From assembly GCA_018382295.1 (NCBI GenBank), contig JAGZQF010000013.1:1-38850 (forward strand): DNA of 38,850 bases, written 5' to 3'. The translations under genes and the position numbers were made by a program. Below are positions 18,842-25,917 of the stretch, piece after piece. The notes beneath the pieces were generated by a model. It did not search any database. It worked only from the letters and a program-made list of their open reading frames with translations, and was not told where the DNA came from. Source of the DNA: Collinsella sp. Its GTDB lineage: Bacteria > Actinomycetota > Coriobacteriia > Coriobacteriales > Coriobacteriaceae. The first letter of the stretch is position 1, and each line of letters starts with the position of its first letter.

Positions 18842-20512
18842 ATGTCTCAAGAAACCATCCGCGCGGCCGAGCGTGCCGCGGGACAGGTGAACGCCATGTC
18901 GACGTATGATCCGGACTCTGACCAGCTGCATGAGGAATGCGGCGTTTTTGGTGTCTGGGCGCCCGATCGCGACGTGGCTCGACTGACGTACTTTGGCCTG
19001 CGTGCACTGCAGCATCGCGGCCAAGAATCGGCGGGAATCGCCGTTGGTGACGGCGGTACGGTTATGGTCCGCAAGGATCTGGGCCTGCTCGACCGCGTGT
19101 TCTCCAATGCCGACTTGTCAACGCTCTCCGGTCAGCTGGCCGTGGGTCATGTGCGCTACGGCACCGCCGGCGCCAAGAGCTGGGAAGCCTCTCAGCCGCA
19201 CCTCTCTACCATCAATAGCGTCATTATCGCGCTCGCGCACAACGGCACCCTCGTCAACACCGACGAGCTGCGTCGCCAGCTGATCGAGCTGGGCGTACCG
19301 TTCCTCTCCAACTCGGATTCCGAGGTCGCGACCAAACTCATCGGCTACTTTACTCAGCGTACTGGCCATCTGCGCGAGGGCATTCGCAAGACCATGGAGC
19401 TCGTGCGCGGCGGCTACGCCATGACGCTCATCAACGAGCAGGCGCTCTACGCATTCCGCGATCCGCACGGCATTCGCCCGCTCGTGCTGGGCAAGCTGGT
19501 GGATGAGGGCCTGGACCAGGCCGATGCCGCATCCGTTTCGCAGCTGCCGTCGCAGGACGGCGCCGCGACGGTCGACGCCACCACCCATGTCACGCGCGCC
19601 GGCGGCTGGGTCGTTGCCTCCGAGACCTGCGCGCTCGATATCGTGGGCGCCGAGTACGTCCGCGACGTCCGTCCCGGTGAGATTTTGCGCATCAGCGCCG
19701 AGGGCCTTGTGTCCGAGCAGGGCGTGCCTGCCGCCGAAGAGCCTGCTAACTGCATTTTTGAGCAGGTCTACTTTGCTCGCCCCGATTCCATCATGAACGG
19801 CAAGAGCGTCTACGCCTGCCGTTATGACATGGGTCGTCAGCTGGCACATGAGGAGCCCGTCGAGGCCGACCTGGTCATCGGCGTGCCCGACTCCGGCCTG
19901 CCGCCCGCGGAGGGCTATTCGCACGAGAGTGGCATTCCCTTTGGCGAGGGCCTCATCAAGAACCGCTATGTGGGCCGTACGTTTATCGAGCCTACGCAGG
20001 AGCTGCGTGCCATGGGCGTGCGTATGAAGCTCAACCCGCTGCGTGACAACATCGAGGGCAAGCGCCTGGTCGTCATCGACGACTCCATCGTGCGCGGCAC
20101 CACCATGGTGCAGCTCGTCAAGATGCTGCGCAACGCCGGCGCCAAGGAGATTCATATCCGCATCAACTCGCCCGAGGTCATCTGGCCGTGCTTCTACGGT
20201 ATCGATACCGACGTGCAGTCGCAGCTTATCAGCGCCAACAAGACGGTCGACGAGATTTGCGAGTATATCGGCGCCGATTCGCTGGCCTTCCTTTCGGTCG
20301 AGGGCCTGCTTAAGGTCATGCCCAAGGGCGGTTACTGCGATGCGTGCTTTACCGGCCGCTACCCCGTGGCGATTCCCGAGAGCTTTGGCCGCGACAAGTT
20401 CATGGAGGGCTTTAAGCCCCGCAACCTGGACAAGCCGCTGCACTTTGATGACGACGCCGTGGTCGAGAAATACGACGATCGCAGCTGGGAAGAGGAACAC
20501 GGCGAGGCCTAA
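18842..20512 (+). CDS. purF: amidophosphoribosyltransferase
   Basis: This 556-residue enzyme catalyses the first committed step of purine synthesis, moving the amide nitrogen of glutamine to PRPP. C33 in HEECGVFGVW is the N-terminal nucleophile after propeptide removal. The PRPP loop is VVIDDSIVRGTT (about residues 410-421). C304, C450, C499 and C502 (the last two in YCDACF) match the four ligands of the Fe-S-containing Bacillus-type enzyme, which suggests oxygen sensitivity. About 35 extra residues (218-253) are inserted between RPLVLGKL and GGWVVASETCALD. The first ATG (18842) is preceded by GAGGGG; a second at 18896 is possible and would shorten the propeptide. The stop codon TAA is the first part of a repeat hairpin. 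Prs, encoded in this window, supplies the PRPP. Confidence 0.95.
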   Translation: MSQETIRAAERAAGQVNAMSTYDPDSDQLHEECGVFGVWAPDRDVARLTYFGLRALQHRGQESAGIAVGDGGTVMVRKDLGLLDRVFSNADLSTLSGQLAVGHVRYGTAGAKSWEASQPHLSTINSVIIALAHNGTLVNTDELRRQLIELGVPFLSNSDSEVATKLIGYFTQRTGHLREGIRKTMELVRGGYAMTLINEQALYAFRDPHGIRPLVLGKLVDEGLDQADAASVSQLPSQDGAATVDATTHVTRAGGWVVASETCALDIVGAEYVRDVRPGEILRISAEGLVSEQGVPAAEEPANCIFEQVYFARPDSIMNGKSVYACRYDMGRQLAHEEPVEADLVIGVPDSGLPPAEGYSHESGIPFGEGLIKNRYVGRTFIEPTQELRAMGVRMKLNPLRDNIEGKRLVVIDDSIVRGTTMVQLVKMLRNAGAKEIHIRINSPEVIWPCFYGIDTDVQSQLISANKTVDEICEYIGADSLAFLSVEGLLKVMPKGGYCDACFTGRYPVAIPESFGRDKFMEGFKPRNLDKPLHFDDDAVVEKYDDRSWEEEHGEA

Positions 20513-20551
20513 AACCTGCCAAAAAGGGACAGGTTTATTTTGGTAGGTTTT
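20511..20551. repeat. REP-like hairpin, copy 1, overlapping the purF stop
   Basis: AAAACCTGCCAAAA (20511-20524) pairs with TTTTGGTAGGTTTT (20538-20551) with one G-T wobble. The loop is AGGGACAGGTTTA, carrying the GGGACAGG core shared with the other copies. The first As complete the purF TAA at 20510-20512. A close relative lies at 31529 and a degenerate one at 31688. Confidence 0.75.
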
Positions 20552-20573
20552 ACCTGCTGTTTTGTTGATATGA

Positions 20574-20600
20574 CGGCGCGCGTTGTTATGGCGCGCGCCG
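20574..20600 (+). other. GC-rich hairpin between purF and purM
   Basis: CGGCGCGCG (20574-20582) pairs with CGCGCGCCG (20592-20600) across a 9-nt loop. No T-tract follows. A second dyad, TGGCGCC-CGGGC-GGCGCCA, lies at about 20627-20645 just before the purM ribosome site. These may modulate the relative expression of purF and purM. Confidence 0.4.
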
Positions 20601-20669
20601 AAATGAACGCAACTATGAGCACCGTTTGGCGCCCGGGCGGCGCCACGGTAGTGGGAGAGGAAGGCTCAG

Positions 20670-21773
20670 ATGAGCGACAGCAAGCATGTGACGTATGAGG
20701 ATGCCGGCGTCGATACCGCCGAGGGCGGCCGCGCCGTTGACGCTATTAAGCAGATGGTTAAGGACACCAACCGTCCCGAGGTCATCGGCGGCATCGGTGG
20801 CTTTGGTGGCCTGTTCTCGGCTGCCGCGCTTAAGGATATGGAAGACCCGATTCTGATTAGCGGTACCGACGGCGTGGGCACCAAGCTCGTGCTCGCCCAG
20901 ATCATGGACCGTCACGAGACGGTGGGCCAGGACCTGGTTGCTATGTGCGTCAACGACATTCTGGCTTCGGGTGCCGAGCCGCTGTTCTTCCTGGACTACG
21001 TTGCCATCGGCCACATCGAGGCCGAGCACATGGCAAAGATCATCAAGGGTGTGGCCGACGGCTGCAAGCTCGCGGGCTGCGCGCTCGTGGGCGGCGAGAT
21101 GGCCGAGCACCCCGGCGTCATGGCTCCTGCCGACTACGACCTTGCCGGATTTACCGTGGGCGTCGTCGACCGTCCCAAGATGCTCGACCCCGCGAATGTC
21201 CGTCCCGGCGACGTGATCCTGGGCCTGCCTTCCACCGGCGTGCACTCCAACGGCTACTCGCTCGTGCGTAAGGTCATTGGCGTCGACGGTATTAAGCCGG
21301 GCACGCCCGAGGCCGCCGCTAAGGCCGAGGAGCTGAGCCGTCCGCTCGAGGAACTCGGTGGCGCATCGCTGGCAGACGCCCTGTTGGCCCCCACGCGCAT
21401 CTATGTCAAGCCGATTCTGGAGCTGCTGCGCGGTGGCGCTCCGGTGCACGCCATCGCCCATATCACTGGCGGCGGTATTACCGATAACCTCAACCGCGCG
21501 CTCGCCGACGACGTCGACGCCGTGGTCACCCGCAACGGCGCCGAGATGGGTTGGGACGTTCCGCCCGTCATCACCTACGTGTCGCGCCAGGCCGAGCTCG
21601 CGCCCAACGAGGCATGCAAGACCTTCAACATGGGCGTTGGCCTGTGCCTGATCGTCGCCCCCGAGGACGAGGCTGCCGTGACCGAGGCCCTGGTCGCGCT
21701 GGGCGAGAAGCCGTTCCGCGTGGGCGAGTGCGTCGAGGGCTCCGGTAAGGTCGTGTACTCCGATGAGTGCTAA
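20670..21773 (+). CDS. purM: phosphoribosylformylglycinamidine cyclo-ligase (AIR synthetase)
   Basis: This 367-residue cytosolic ATP-dependent enzyme closes the imidazole ring, converting FGAM to AIR. Family signatures are clear: GIGGFGGLF near residue 37, GTDGVGTKL (about 66-74), MCVNDILASGAEPLFFLDY (about 91-109), VGGEMAEHPGVM and DYDLAGFTVGVVD (about 144-171), and the HITGGGITDN segment near 262. The ATG at 20670 follows GAGAGGAAGG. The length is slightly above the usual 340-350. The 3' end overlaps purN by 11 bases, so purM and purN are translationally coupled. The next-step enzyme PurE is encoded 5 kb upstream rather than in this cluster. Confidence 0.96.
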   Translation: MSDSKHVTYEDAGVDTAEGGRAVDAIKQMVKDTNRPEVIGGIGGFGGLFSAAALKDMEDPILISGTDGVGTKLVLAQIMDRHETVGQDLVAMCVNDILASGAEPLFFLDYVAIGHIEAEHMAKIIKGVADGCKLAGCALVGGEMAEHPGVMAPADYDLAGFTVGVVDRPKMLDPANVRPGDVILGLPSTGVHSNGYSLVRKVIGVDGIKPGTPEAAAKAEELSRPLEELGGASLADALLAPTRIYVKPILELLRGGAPVHAIAHITGGGITDNLNRALADDVDAVVTRNGAEMGWDVPPVITYVSRQAELAPNEACKTFNMGVGLCLIVAPEDEAAVTEALVALGEKPFRVGECVEGSGKVVYSDEC

Positions 21774-22464
21774 CGAGCAGATGGCTGCTGCCGAGGGCCT
21801 GGGCTTTGTGCCCTACACCCGTCCGACCGGCACCGATACGGCCGAGCCGCTCAAGATCGGTGTGCTCATCAGCGGTTCGGGTACCAACCTGCAGGCGTTG
21901 ATCGACCTGATCGCCGCCGGCAAGCTCAACGCCTCGATTGAACTTGTGGTGTCGAGCCGTCCTTCGGCCAAGGGTCTGCAGCGTGCCGAGCGTGCGGGTA
22001 TCCAGACACTCACGCTGTCCAAGGATGTCTATGCCGATCCCATCGCTGCCGATGAGATTATTGCGCACGAGCTGCTCGAGCGCGGCTGCGAGTACGTGGT
22101 GATGGCCGGTTACATGCGCATGGTGCACACGCCGCTGCTGGCGGCGTTCCCCAATCGCGTGGTCAACCTGCACCCGGCACTGCTGCCGAGCTTTACCGGT
22201 GCCCATGCGATCGACGATGCGTTTGCGCGCGGCGTCAAGGTGACCGGCGTGACCGTGCACTTTGCCAACGAGATCTACGACAACGGTCCCATCATCGCCC
22301 AGCGTGCGCTGGCTGTTGAGGAGGGCTGGGACGTCGACACGCTCGAGGAGCACATCCACGCGATCGAGCATGTGCTGTATCCCGAGGTCGTGCAGATGCT
22401 CGCCGACGGTCGCGTTCACGTGCTGGAGAGCGGCAAGGTCGCAATTGATGCGCCTCGCGGCTAG
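21763..22464 (+). CDS. purN: phosphoribosylglycinamide formyltransferase
   Basis: This 233-residue enzyme formylates GAR to FGAR using 10-formyl-tetrahydrofolate. The GART signatures are present: IGVLISGSGTNLQALI (about residues 32-47), the NLHPALLPSFTGAHA segment with the catalytic His (about 133-147) and VTVHFANEIYDNGPII with the catalytic Asp (about 163-178). It has about 28 residues before the usual family start, beginning MSANEQMAAAEGLG. The ATG at 21763 lies inside the end of purM (11-base overlap). A second in-frame ATG at 21781 would shorten the extension by 6 residues. A probable terminator and a palindromic repeat follow. Confidence 0.95.
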   Translation: MSANEQMAAAEGLGFVPYTRPTGTDTAEPLKIGVLISGSGTNLQALIDLIAAGKLNASIELVVSSRPSAKGLQRAERAGIQTLTLSKDVYADPIAADEIIAHELLERGCEYVVMAGYMRMVHTPLLAAFPNRVVNLHPALLPSFTGAHAIDDAFARGVKVTGVTVHFANEIYDNGPIIAQRALAVEEGWDVDTLEEHIHAIEHVLYPEVVQMLADGRVHVLESGKVAIDAPRG

Positions 22465-22496
22465 TGGCACACAGTACAATTTAGCCGAGTAGTCAG

Positions 22497-22540
22497 GGTG
22501 GTCATTGGCGCCAAGGCGCAAGTGGCCATCCTTTGTTTTA
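22497..22540 (+). terminator. probable terminator of the purMN transcript
   Basis: GGTGGTCATTGGCGCC and GGCGCAAGTGGCCATCC can pair with two small bulges, and CCTTTGTTTTA follows. It sits 33 bases after the purN stop and directly before a palindromic repeat. Confidence 0.5.
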
Positions 22541-22542
22541 GG

Positions 22543-22598
22543 TAGTCATTGGGGACGTTCTTAAACGACTAGTCGTTTAAGAACGTCCCAGGTGACTA
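22543..22598. repeat. REPIN-like palindrome, copy 2
   Basis: Two inverted 28-bp halves meet at 22570/22571. The inner 19 bp of each arm (GGGACGTTCTTAAACGACT) are perfectly complementary, and the outer TAGTCA/TGACTA also match. Each half has the form TAGTCATTGGGGAC-GTTC-TTAAACGACT, which aligns with each half of the element at 25003. It lies just upstream of the EIIA ribosome site. Confidence 0.8.
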
Positions 22599-22616
22599 GG
22601 TGAGAGAGGTGAGCGT

Positions 22617-23081
22617 GTGGCGGATAACGAAGCGCTGTTTACGCCTGAGCTGGTGTTTTTTGATTGGGAGTGCGCGGCGCCGGATGAGGTGTTTGCGCAG
22701 CTCGAGGACGAGCTCGCCCCGCGCGGCTACATTGCGCCCGGTTGGCTCGACGCCGTCCGCACACGCGAGGGCGCTTATCCCACGGGGCTTGCCATGCCGG
22801 CGGCTAACATCGCTATCCCGCATACCGACCCGGGGTTTGTGGCTAAGCCCTATATTGCCGTGGTAAAGCCTGCCGCGCCTGTGACGTTTAACGCGATGGC
22901 GGGCATGGGCGCTCCGGTGCCGGCGCAGATCATCGTCAACCTGGGTATTTCCGAGCCGGGCGGTCAGGTCGAGGCCCTGCAGGCGCTCATGAATATCTTT
23001 ATGGACGCCGACGCCGCAGCCGATGTTCTCGGCCAGACCACGCCCCAGGGCATGGTCGACGCCATCCGCCGCCACTTCTAA
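22617..23081 (+). CDS. PTS EIIA domain protein (type 2, galactitol/fructose-like)
   Basis: This 154-residue protein resembles the EIIA domains of the PTS EIIA type-2 family, close to GatA-like proteins. H69 in NIAIPHTDP is the expected phosphorylation site, within GLAMPAANIAIPHTDPGFVA. The C-terminal half carries the usual strand-helix pattern ending MVDAIRRHF. It starts at GTG 22617 after AGAGGTGA. No EIIB, EIIC or sugar-metabolism genes are adjacent. It therefore either serves a transporter encoded elsewhere or acts in regulation. A palindromic repeat lies on each side (22543-22598 and 23093-23145). Confidence 0.85.
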   Translation: MADNEALFTPELVFFDWECAAPDEVFAQLEDELAPRGYIAPGWLDAVRTREGAYPTGLAMPAANIAIPHTDPGFVAKPYIAVVKPAAPVTFNAMAGMGAPVPAQIIVNLGISEPGGQVEALQALMNIFMDADAAADVLGQTTPQGMVDAIRRHF

Positions 23082-23092
23082 GGTGGCAGTTA

Positions 23093-23145
23093 GACCTGTC
23101 CCCTTTGCACCAAAATGGTGCAGATTAACCTGTCCCCCATGCACC
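23093..23145. repeat. REP-like tandem pair, copy 3
   Basis: Read on the minus strand there are two copies of GGGGACAGGT (from 23132-23137 and 23094-23103). One lies in the loop of GGTGCA/TGCACC. Between them TGCACCA-AAA-TGGTGCA (23106-23122) forms a further hairpin. It lies 12 bases after the EIIA stop. Confidence 0.65.
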
Positions 23146-23213
23146 AGGTGTGTCGCGGGGGCTGCGTTGTGACACAATGGCGTTTGTTCGATTCGTGATG
23201 CGAAAGGCCAAAC

Positions 23214-24437
23214 ATGGCAAACAAGAAAAAGAACCCCGAGGTCGCGCCGACGTCCGAGCAACGGTCCCGCGCCGCCTCCAGCTCTCGCAAGAAGCAGCGC
23301 AAGACCTATGTGTCCAAGACCGTCAAGATTGTCCTGGTGGTCATCGGCGTGCTGGCGATGCTGCTCTCCGTCTCGGCCATGGCGTGCTCCGGCCTGATGT
23401 CGCAGACCGAAAGCGCCGGCTCGGGCTATAAGCTCACCGGTGGCGTGGCTGCCACTATCAACGGCACCAACCTCACCGAGGACACCGTGACCAAGCAGAT
23501 TATGAGCATGCGCACGTCCTATGGCTACACCAAGGACAAGGACTGGGCGCAGTACCTGGTCGACAATGACCTCACGCCCAAGAAGTACCGCAAGCAGCTC
23601 ATCGACTCCTACACGCAGCAGATTCTGCTTCAGCAGGCGCAGAAGGAAAACGGCGTGACGGTGTCGGACGAGGAGGTCGAGAAGGCTTGGAAGGACGCGT
23701 GCAAGAGCGCGGGCGGCGCCAAGACCTTTAAGAAGACGCTTAAGACCTACGGCTACACCGAGGACACCTACAAGGATTCGCTCAAGGAGAGCCTGGCGCA
23801 GCAGAAGCTCAAGGATGCCGTGGCACCCACCAGCAAGCCCAAGGACAGCGAGATTGTCGATTACATCAATGAGAACCTGTCCAACTACAACGATGCCCGT
23901 CGTTCGTCGAATATCCTGATTAAGGTCGATTCCGACGCATCTGACGAGGACAAGGCCGCCGCCAAGGCCAAGGCGCAGGAGTGCTTGGACAAGATTAGCT
24001 CCGGCGAGCTGAGCTTTGAGGACGCCGTAAAGCAGTATTCCGACGACACCGGCTCCAAGGAGAAGAAGGGCGATGTGGGCTGGGACAAGCTCACCACCTT
24101 CGTCGACAGCTATCAGGCGGCGCTCGAAGGCCTTAACAAGGGCGACGTGAGCGACGTCGTCGAGTCGACCTATGGTTACCACATCATCAAGTGCACCGAC
24201 TACTTCCATGTCGATAATCAGGTCGATGACATTAAACAGGTGCCCAAGGACATCAAGAAGTATGTCTCCAACGTGGTGAAGACGCAGGCAGAGAGCACTG
24301 CGTACAGCGAGTGGCTGGAGCAGTACAAGAAAGACGCCGACATCACCGTTAACCCCATGCCCAAGGATGTGCCGTACAACGTCAGCCTGAAGGGCGTCAC
24401 CAAGAGTTCGACCGACGATTCGTCGACGACTGAGTAA
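23214..24437 (+). CDS. membrane-anchored parvulin-type peptidylprolyl isomerase (PrsA/SurA-like)
   Basis: This 407-residue extracytoplasmic foldase probably speeds prolyl isomerisation in exported proteins. Residues 1-36 are highly basic and cytoplasmic, followed by one hydrophobic helix (about 37-58). MAC at 56-58 is not a convincing lipobox, so a membrane anchor is more likely than a lipoprotein. The SurA_N-like helical region spans about 78-225. The parvulin domain (about 227-334) has SSNILIKVDSD, the FEDAVKQYSDDTGSKEKKGDVGW segment and YGYHIIKCTDY. The Ser/Thr-rich tail ends SSTDDSSTTE. The ATG follows GAAAGG. It may assist folding of proteins such as the GH31 enzyme. A palindrome TTGTG-A-CACAA lies 37-47 bases upstream. 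Confidence 0.9.
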   Translation: MANKKKNPEVAPTSEQRSRAASSSRKKQRKTYVSKTVKIVLVVIGVLAMLLSVSAMACSGLMSQTESAGSGYKLTGGVAATINGTNLTEDTVTKQIMSMRTSYGYTKDKDWAQYLVDNDLTPKKYRKQLIDSYTQQILLQQAQKENGVTVSDEEVEKAWKDACKSAGGAKTFKKTLKTYGYTEDTYKDSLKESLAQQKLKDAVAPTSKPKDSEIVDYINENLSNYNDARRSSNILIKVDSDASDEDKAAAKAKAQECLDKISSGELSFEDAVKQYSDDTGSKEKKGDVGWDKLTTFVDSYQAALEGLNKGDVSDVVESTYGYHIIKCTDYFHVDNQVDDIKQVPKDIKKYVSNVVKTQAESTAYSEWLEQYKKDADITVNPMPKDVPYNVSLKGVTKSSTDDSSTTE

Positions 24438-24442
24438 TCATG

Positions 24443-24468
24443 GGGCGGCGCTCACATGAGTGCCGCCC
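24443..24468 (+). other. hairpin between the parvulin gene and yqeY
   Basis: GGGCGGCGCTCA and TGAGTGCCGCCC pair over 12 bp with one G-T and a minimal CA centre. It begins 6 bases after the parvulin stop and has no T-tract. It overlaps an ATG at 24456 that I do not use as a start. Confidence 0.45.
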
Positions 24469-24491
24469 ACGCTATTGAGGAGGATTTGCAG

Positions 24492-24935
24492 ATGACTAAC
24501 GAAGAGCTGCAGAAGGAAATGATCGCGGCCATGAAGGCCAAGGACAAGGTCCGTCTGTCCATCATTCGCCAGGTTAAGGCCGAGGTGAAGAACATCGAGG
24601 TCAACGAGCGCCGCGATGTGACCGAGGAAGACGTCAACAGCATGATCAAGCGTCTGATCAAGCAGACGAGCGAGACGCTGGAGATGTCCATCAAGGCCGG
24701 CACCGACCAGGAGCGTACCGACAACCTGACCGAGCAGGTCAAGATTCTGGAGAGCCTGCTGCCCGCGCAGGTTTCGGGCGAGGAGCTCGAGGCCCTGATC
24801 GAGCAGGTTATCGCCGAGCTGGGTGCGACCTCCAAGAAGCAGATGGGCCAGGTCATGGGCGCTCTGGGCAAGGCCACCGGCGGCAACTTCGATAAGCCGG
24901 CCGCGGCAAAGATCGTCGGTGCAAAATTGGCGTAA
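24492..24935 (+). CDS. yqeY: GatB/YqeY domain protein
   Basis: This 147-residue helical protein belongs to the YqeY family, related to the C-terminal tRNA-binding domain of the amidotransferase subunit GatB; its own function is not firmly known. The N-terminal half (ELQKEMIAAMKAKDKVRLSIIR) and the C-terminal part (KKQMGQVMGAL...GNFDKPAAAKIV) match the family, whose usual length is about 148. That length, and GAGGAGG at 24477-24483, select the ATG at 24492 over one at 24456 that would add 12 residues and lacks a ribosome site. It follows the parvulin gene by 54 bases and ends before a strong terminator. Confidence 0.92.
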   Translation: MTNEELQKEMIAAMKAKDKVRLSIIRQVKAEVKNIEVNERRDVTEEDVNSMIKRLIKQTSETLEMSIKAGTDQERTDNLTEQVKILESLLPAQVSGEELEALIEQVIAELGATSKKQMGQVMGALGKATGGNFDKPAAAKIVGAKLA

Positions 24936-24964
24936 GCGCCGGCCGACACATAGCCGATGCTGAG

Positions 24965-24995
24965 GGGCGTGACCATTGCGGTCGCGCCCTTTTTT
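24965..24995 (+). terminator. terminator of yqeY
   Basis: GGGCGTGACC (24965-24974) pairs with GGTCGCGCCC (24980-24989) with one G-T, a 5-nt loop and a T6 tract. Confidence 0.9.
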
Positions 24996-25002
24996 GGCTG
25001 GG

Positions 25003-25073
25003 TACTCATTGGGGACAGGCTTAAATGAGCACCCAATGAGCGGGTACTCATTTAAGTCTGTCCCCAATGAGTA
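25003..25073. repeat. REPIN-like palindrome, copy 4
   Basis: TACTCATTGGGGACAGGCTT... (25003-25029) and its inverted copy (25047-25073) match over 27 bp with one difference, around a 17-nt spacer. Each half is itself a small hairpin (CTCATT/AATGAG) with GGGGACAG in its loop. The layout aligns with copy 2 at 22543: TAsTCATTGGGGAC-nnn-CTTAAAyGAs. It sits between the yqeY terminator and the ABC operon promoter. Confidence 0.85.
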
Positions 25074-25116
25074 GGTGGAAGGTTGCGGGTTCTTTACGGG
25101 AATGTAGTGTGGGCTG

Positions 25117-25142
25117 CGGAAACGTAGTTCTTTCCGTACAAT
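25117..25142 (+). promoter_or_regulatory. promoter and dyad operator of the amino acid ABC operon
   Basis: TACAAT (25137-25142) is a plausible -10 for the operon starting at 25178. The dyad CGGAAA-N8-TTTCCG (25117-25136) sits directly upstream of it, where a repressor or activator could bind. No standard -35 is visible. Confidence 0.4.
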
Positions 25143-25177
25143 AGTTCAACTCGTGTAAACGCAGGGAAGGGACATTC

Positions 25178-25909
25178 ATGGCAGACATGATCGAGATCAA
25201 GCATCTCAACAAGTACTTTGGCGACCTGCATGTGCTCAAAGATATCAATCTCACCGTCAAGCGCGGCGAGAAGCTCGTAATGATCGGGCCTTCCGGTTCG
25301 GGTAAGTCGACGCTCATCCGTTGCGTCGATTATCTGGAGGAGCCCACGTCGGGCGAGGTCGTCATCGACGGTACGCCGCTTACCAAAAAGAACCACCTGG
25401 AGATGGCTCGCAAGTATAGTTCCATGGTGTTTCAGCAGTTCAACCTGTATCCCAACATGACGGTGCTGGGCAACCTGACGCTCGCGCCCATCAAGCTGCA
25501 AAAGAAGAGCAAGGAGGAGGCGACCGAGATCGCCATCGCCGCGCTCAAGCGCGTCGGCATGGCGCATAAGGCCGGCGAGTATCCGCAGAATCTCTCGGGT
25601 GGTCAGCAGCAGCGCATCGCCATTGCCCGCGCCCTGTGCACCAAGCAGCCCATCATCCTGTTTGACGAGCCGACCTCTGCGCTCGACCCCGAGATGGTCC
25701 AGGAGGTTCTGGACGTTATGATTGAGCTCGCGCAGGAGGACATCACCATGATCTGCGTGACGCACGAGATGGGCTTTGCGCGCCAGGTGGCCGACCGCGT
25801 CATCTTTATGGAGGACGGCCGCATCCTGGAGGAGGGCACGCCCGAGCACTTCTTCGATAACCCCGAGAACCCGCGCTGCCGCGAGTTCCTGTCCAAGATT
25901 CTGCACTAG
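25178..25909 (+). CDS. polar amino acid ABC transporter, ATP-binding protein
   Basis: This 243-residue cytoplasmic ATPase of a GlnQ-type importer has all the nucleotide-binding motifs: Walker A GPSGSGKST (39-47), Q-loop QQFNLYPNMTVL (about 87-98), signature LSGGQQQR (about 136-143), Walker B IILFDEPTSALD (about 157-168) and the H-loop THEMGF (about 191-196). Its length and the NLYPNMTVLxN segment are typical of the polar amino acid family. The ATG follows GAAGGGA. It is the first gene of a four-gene operon with a substrate-binding lipoprotein and two permeases. The substrate is probably an acidic or amide amino acid, but sequence alone cannot choose. Confidence 0.93.
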   Translation: MADMIEIKHLNKYFGDLHVLKDINLTVKRGEKLVMIGPSGSGKSTLIRCVDYLEEPTSGEVVIDGTPLTKKNHLEMARKYSSMVFQQFNLYPNMTVLGNLTLAPIKLQKKSKEEATEIAIAALKRVGMAHKAGEYPQNLSGGQQQRIAIARALCTKQPIILFDEPTSALDPEMVQEVLDVMIELAQEDITMICVTHEMGFARQVADRVIFMEDGRILEEGTPEHFFDNPENPRCREFLSKILH

Positions 25910-25917
25910 GCGCGGTG

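Noticed and set aside
19118..20500. A 460-codon minus-strand frame opposite purF
   Set aside because: It mirrors purF and has no ribosome site or family features.
24456..24491. Longer start for YqeY at 24456
   Set aside because: This ATG lies in the hairpin 24443-24468 without a ribosome site, while the ATG at 24492 has GAGGAGG and gives the usual family length.
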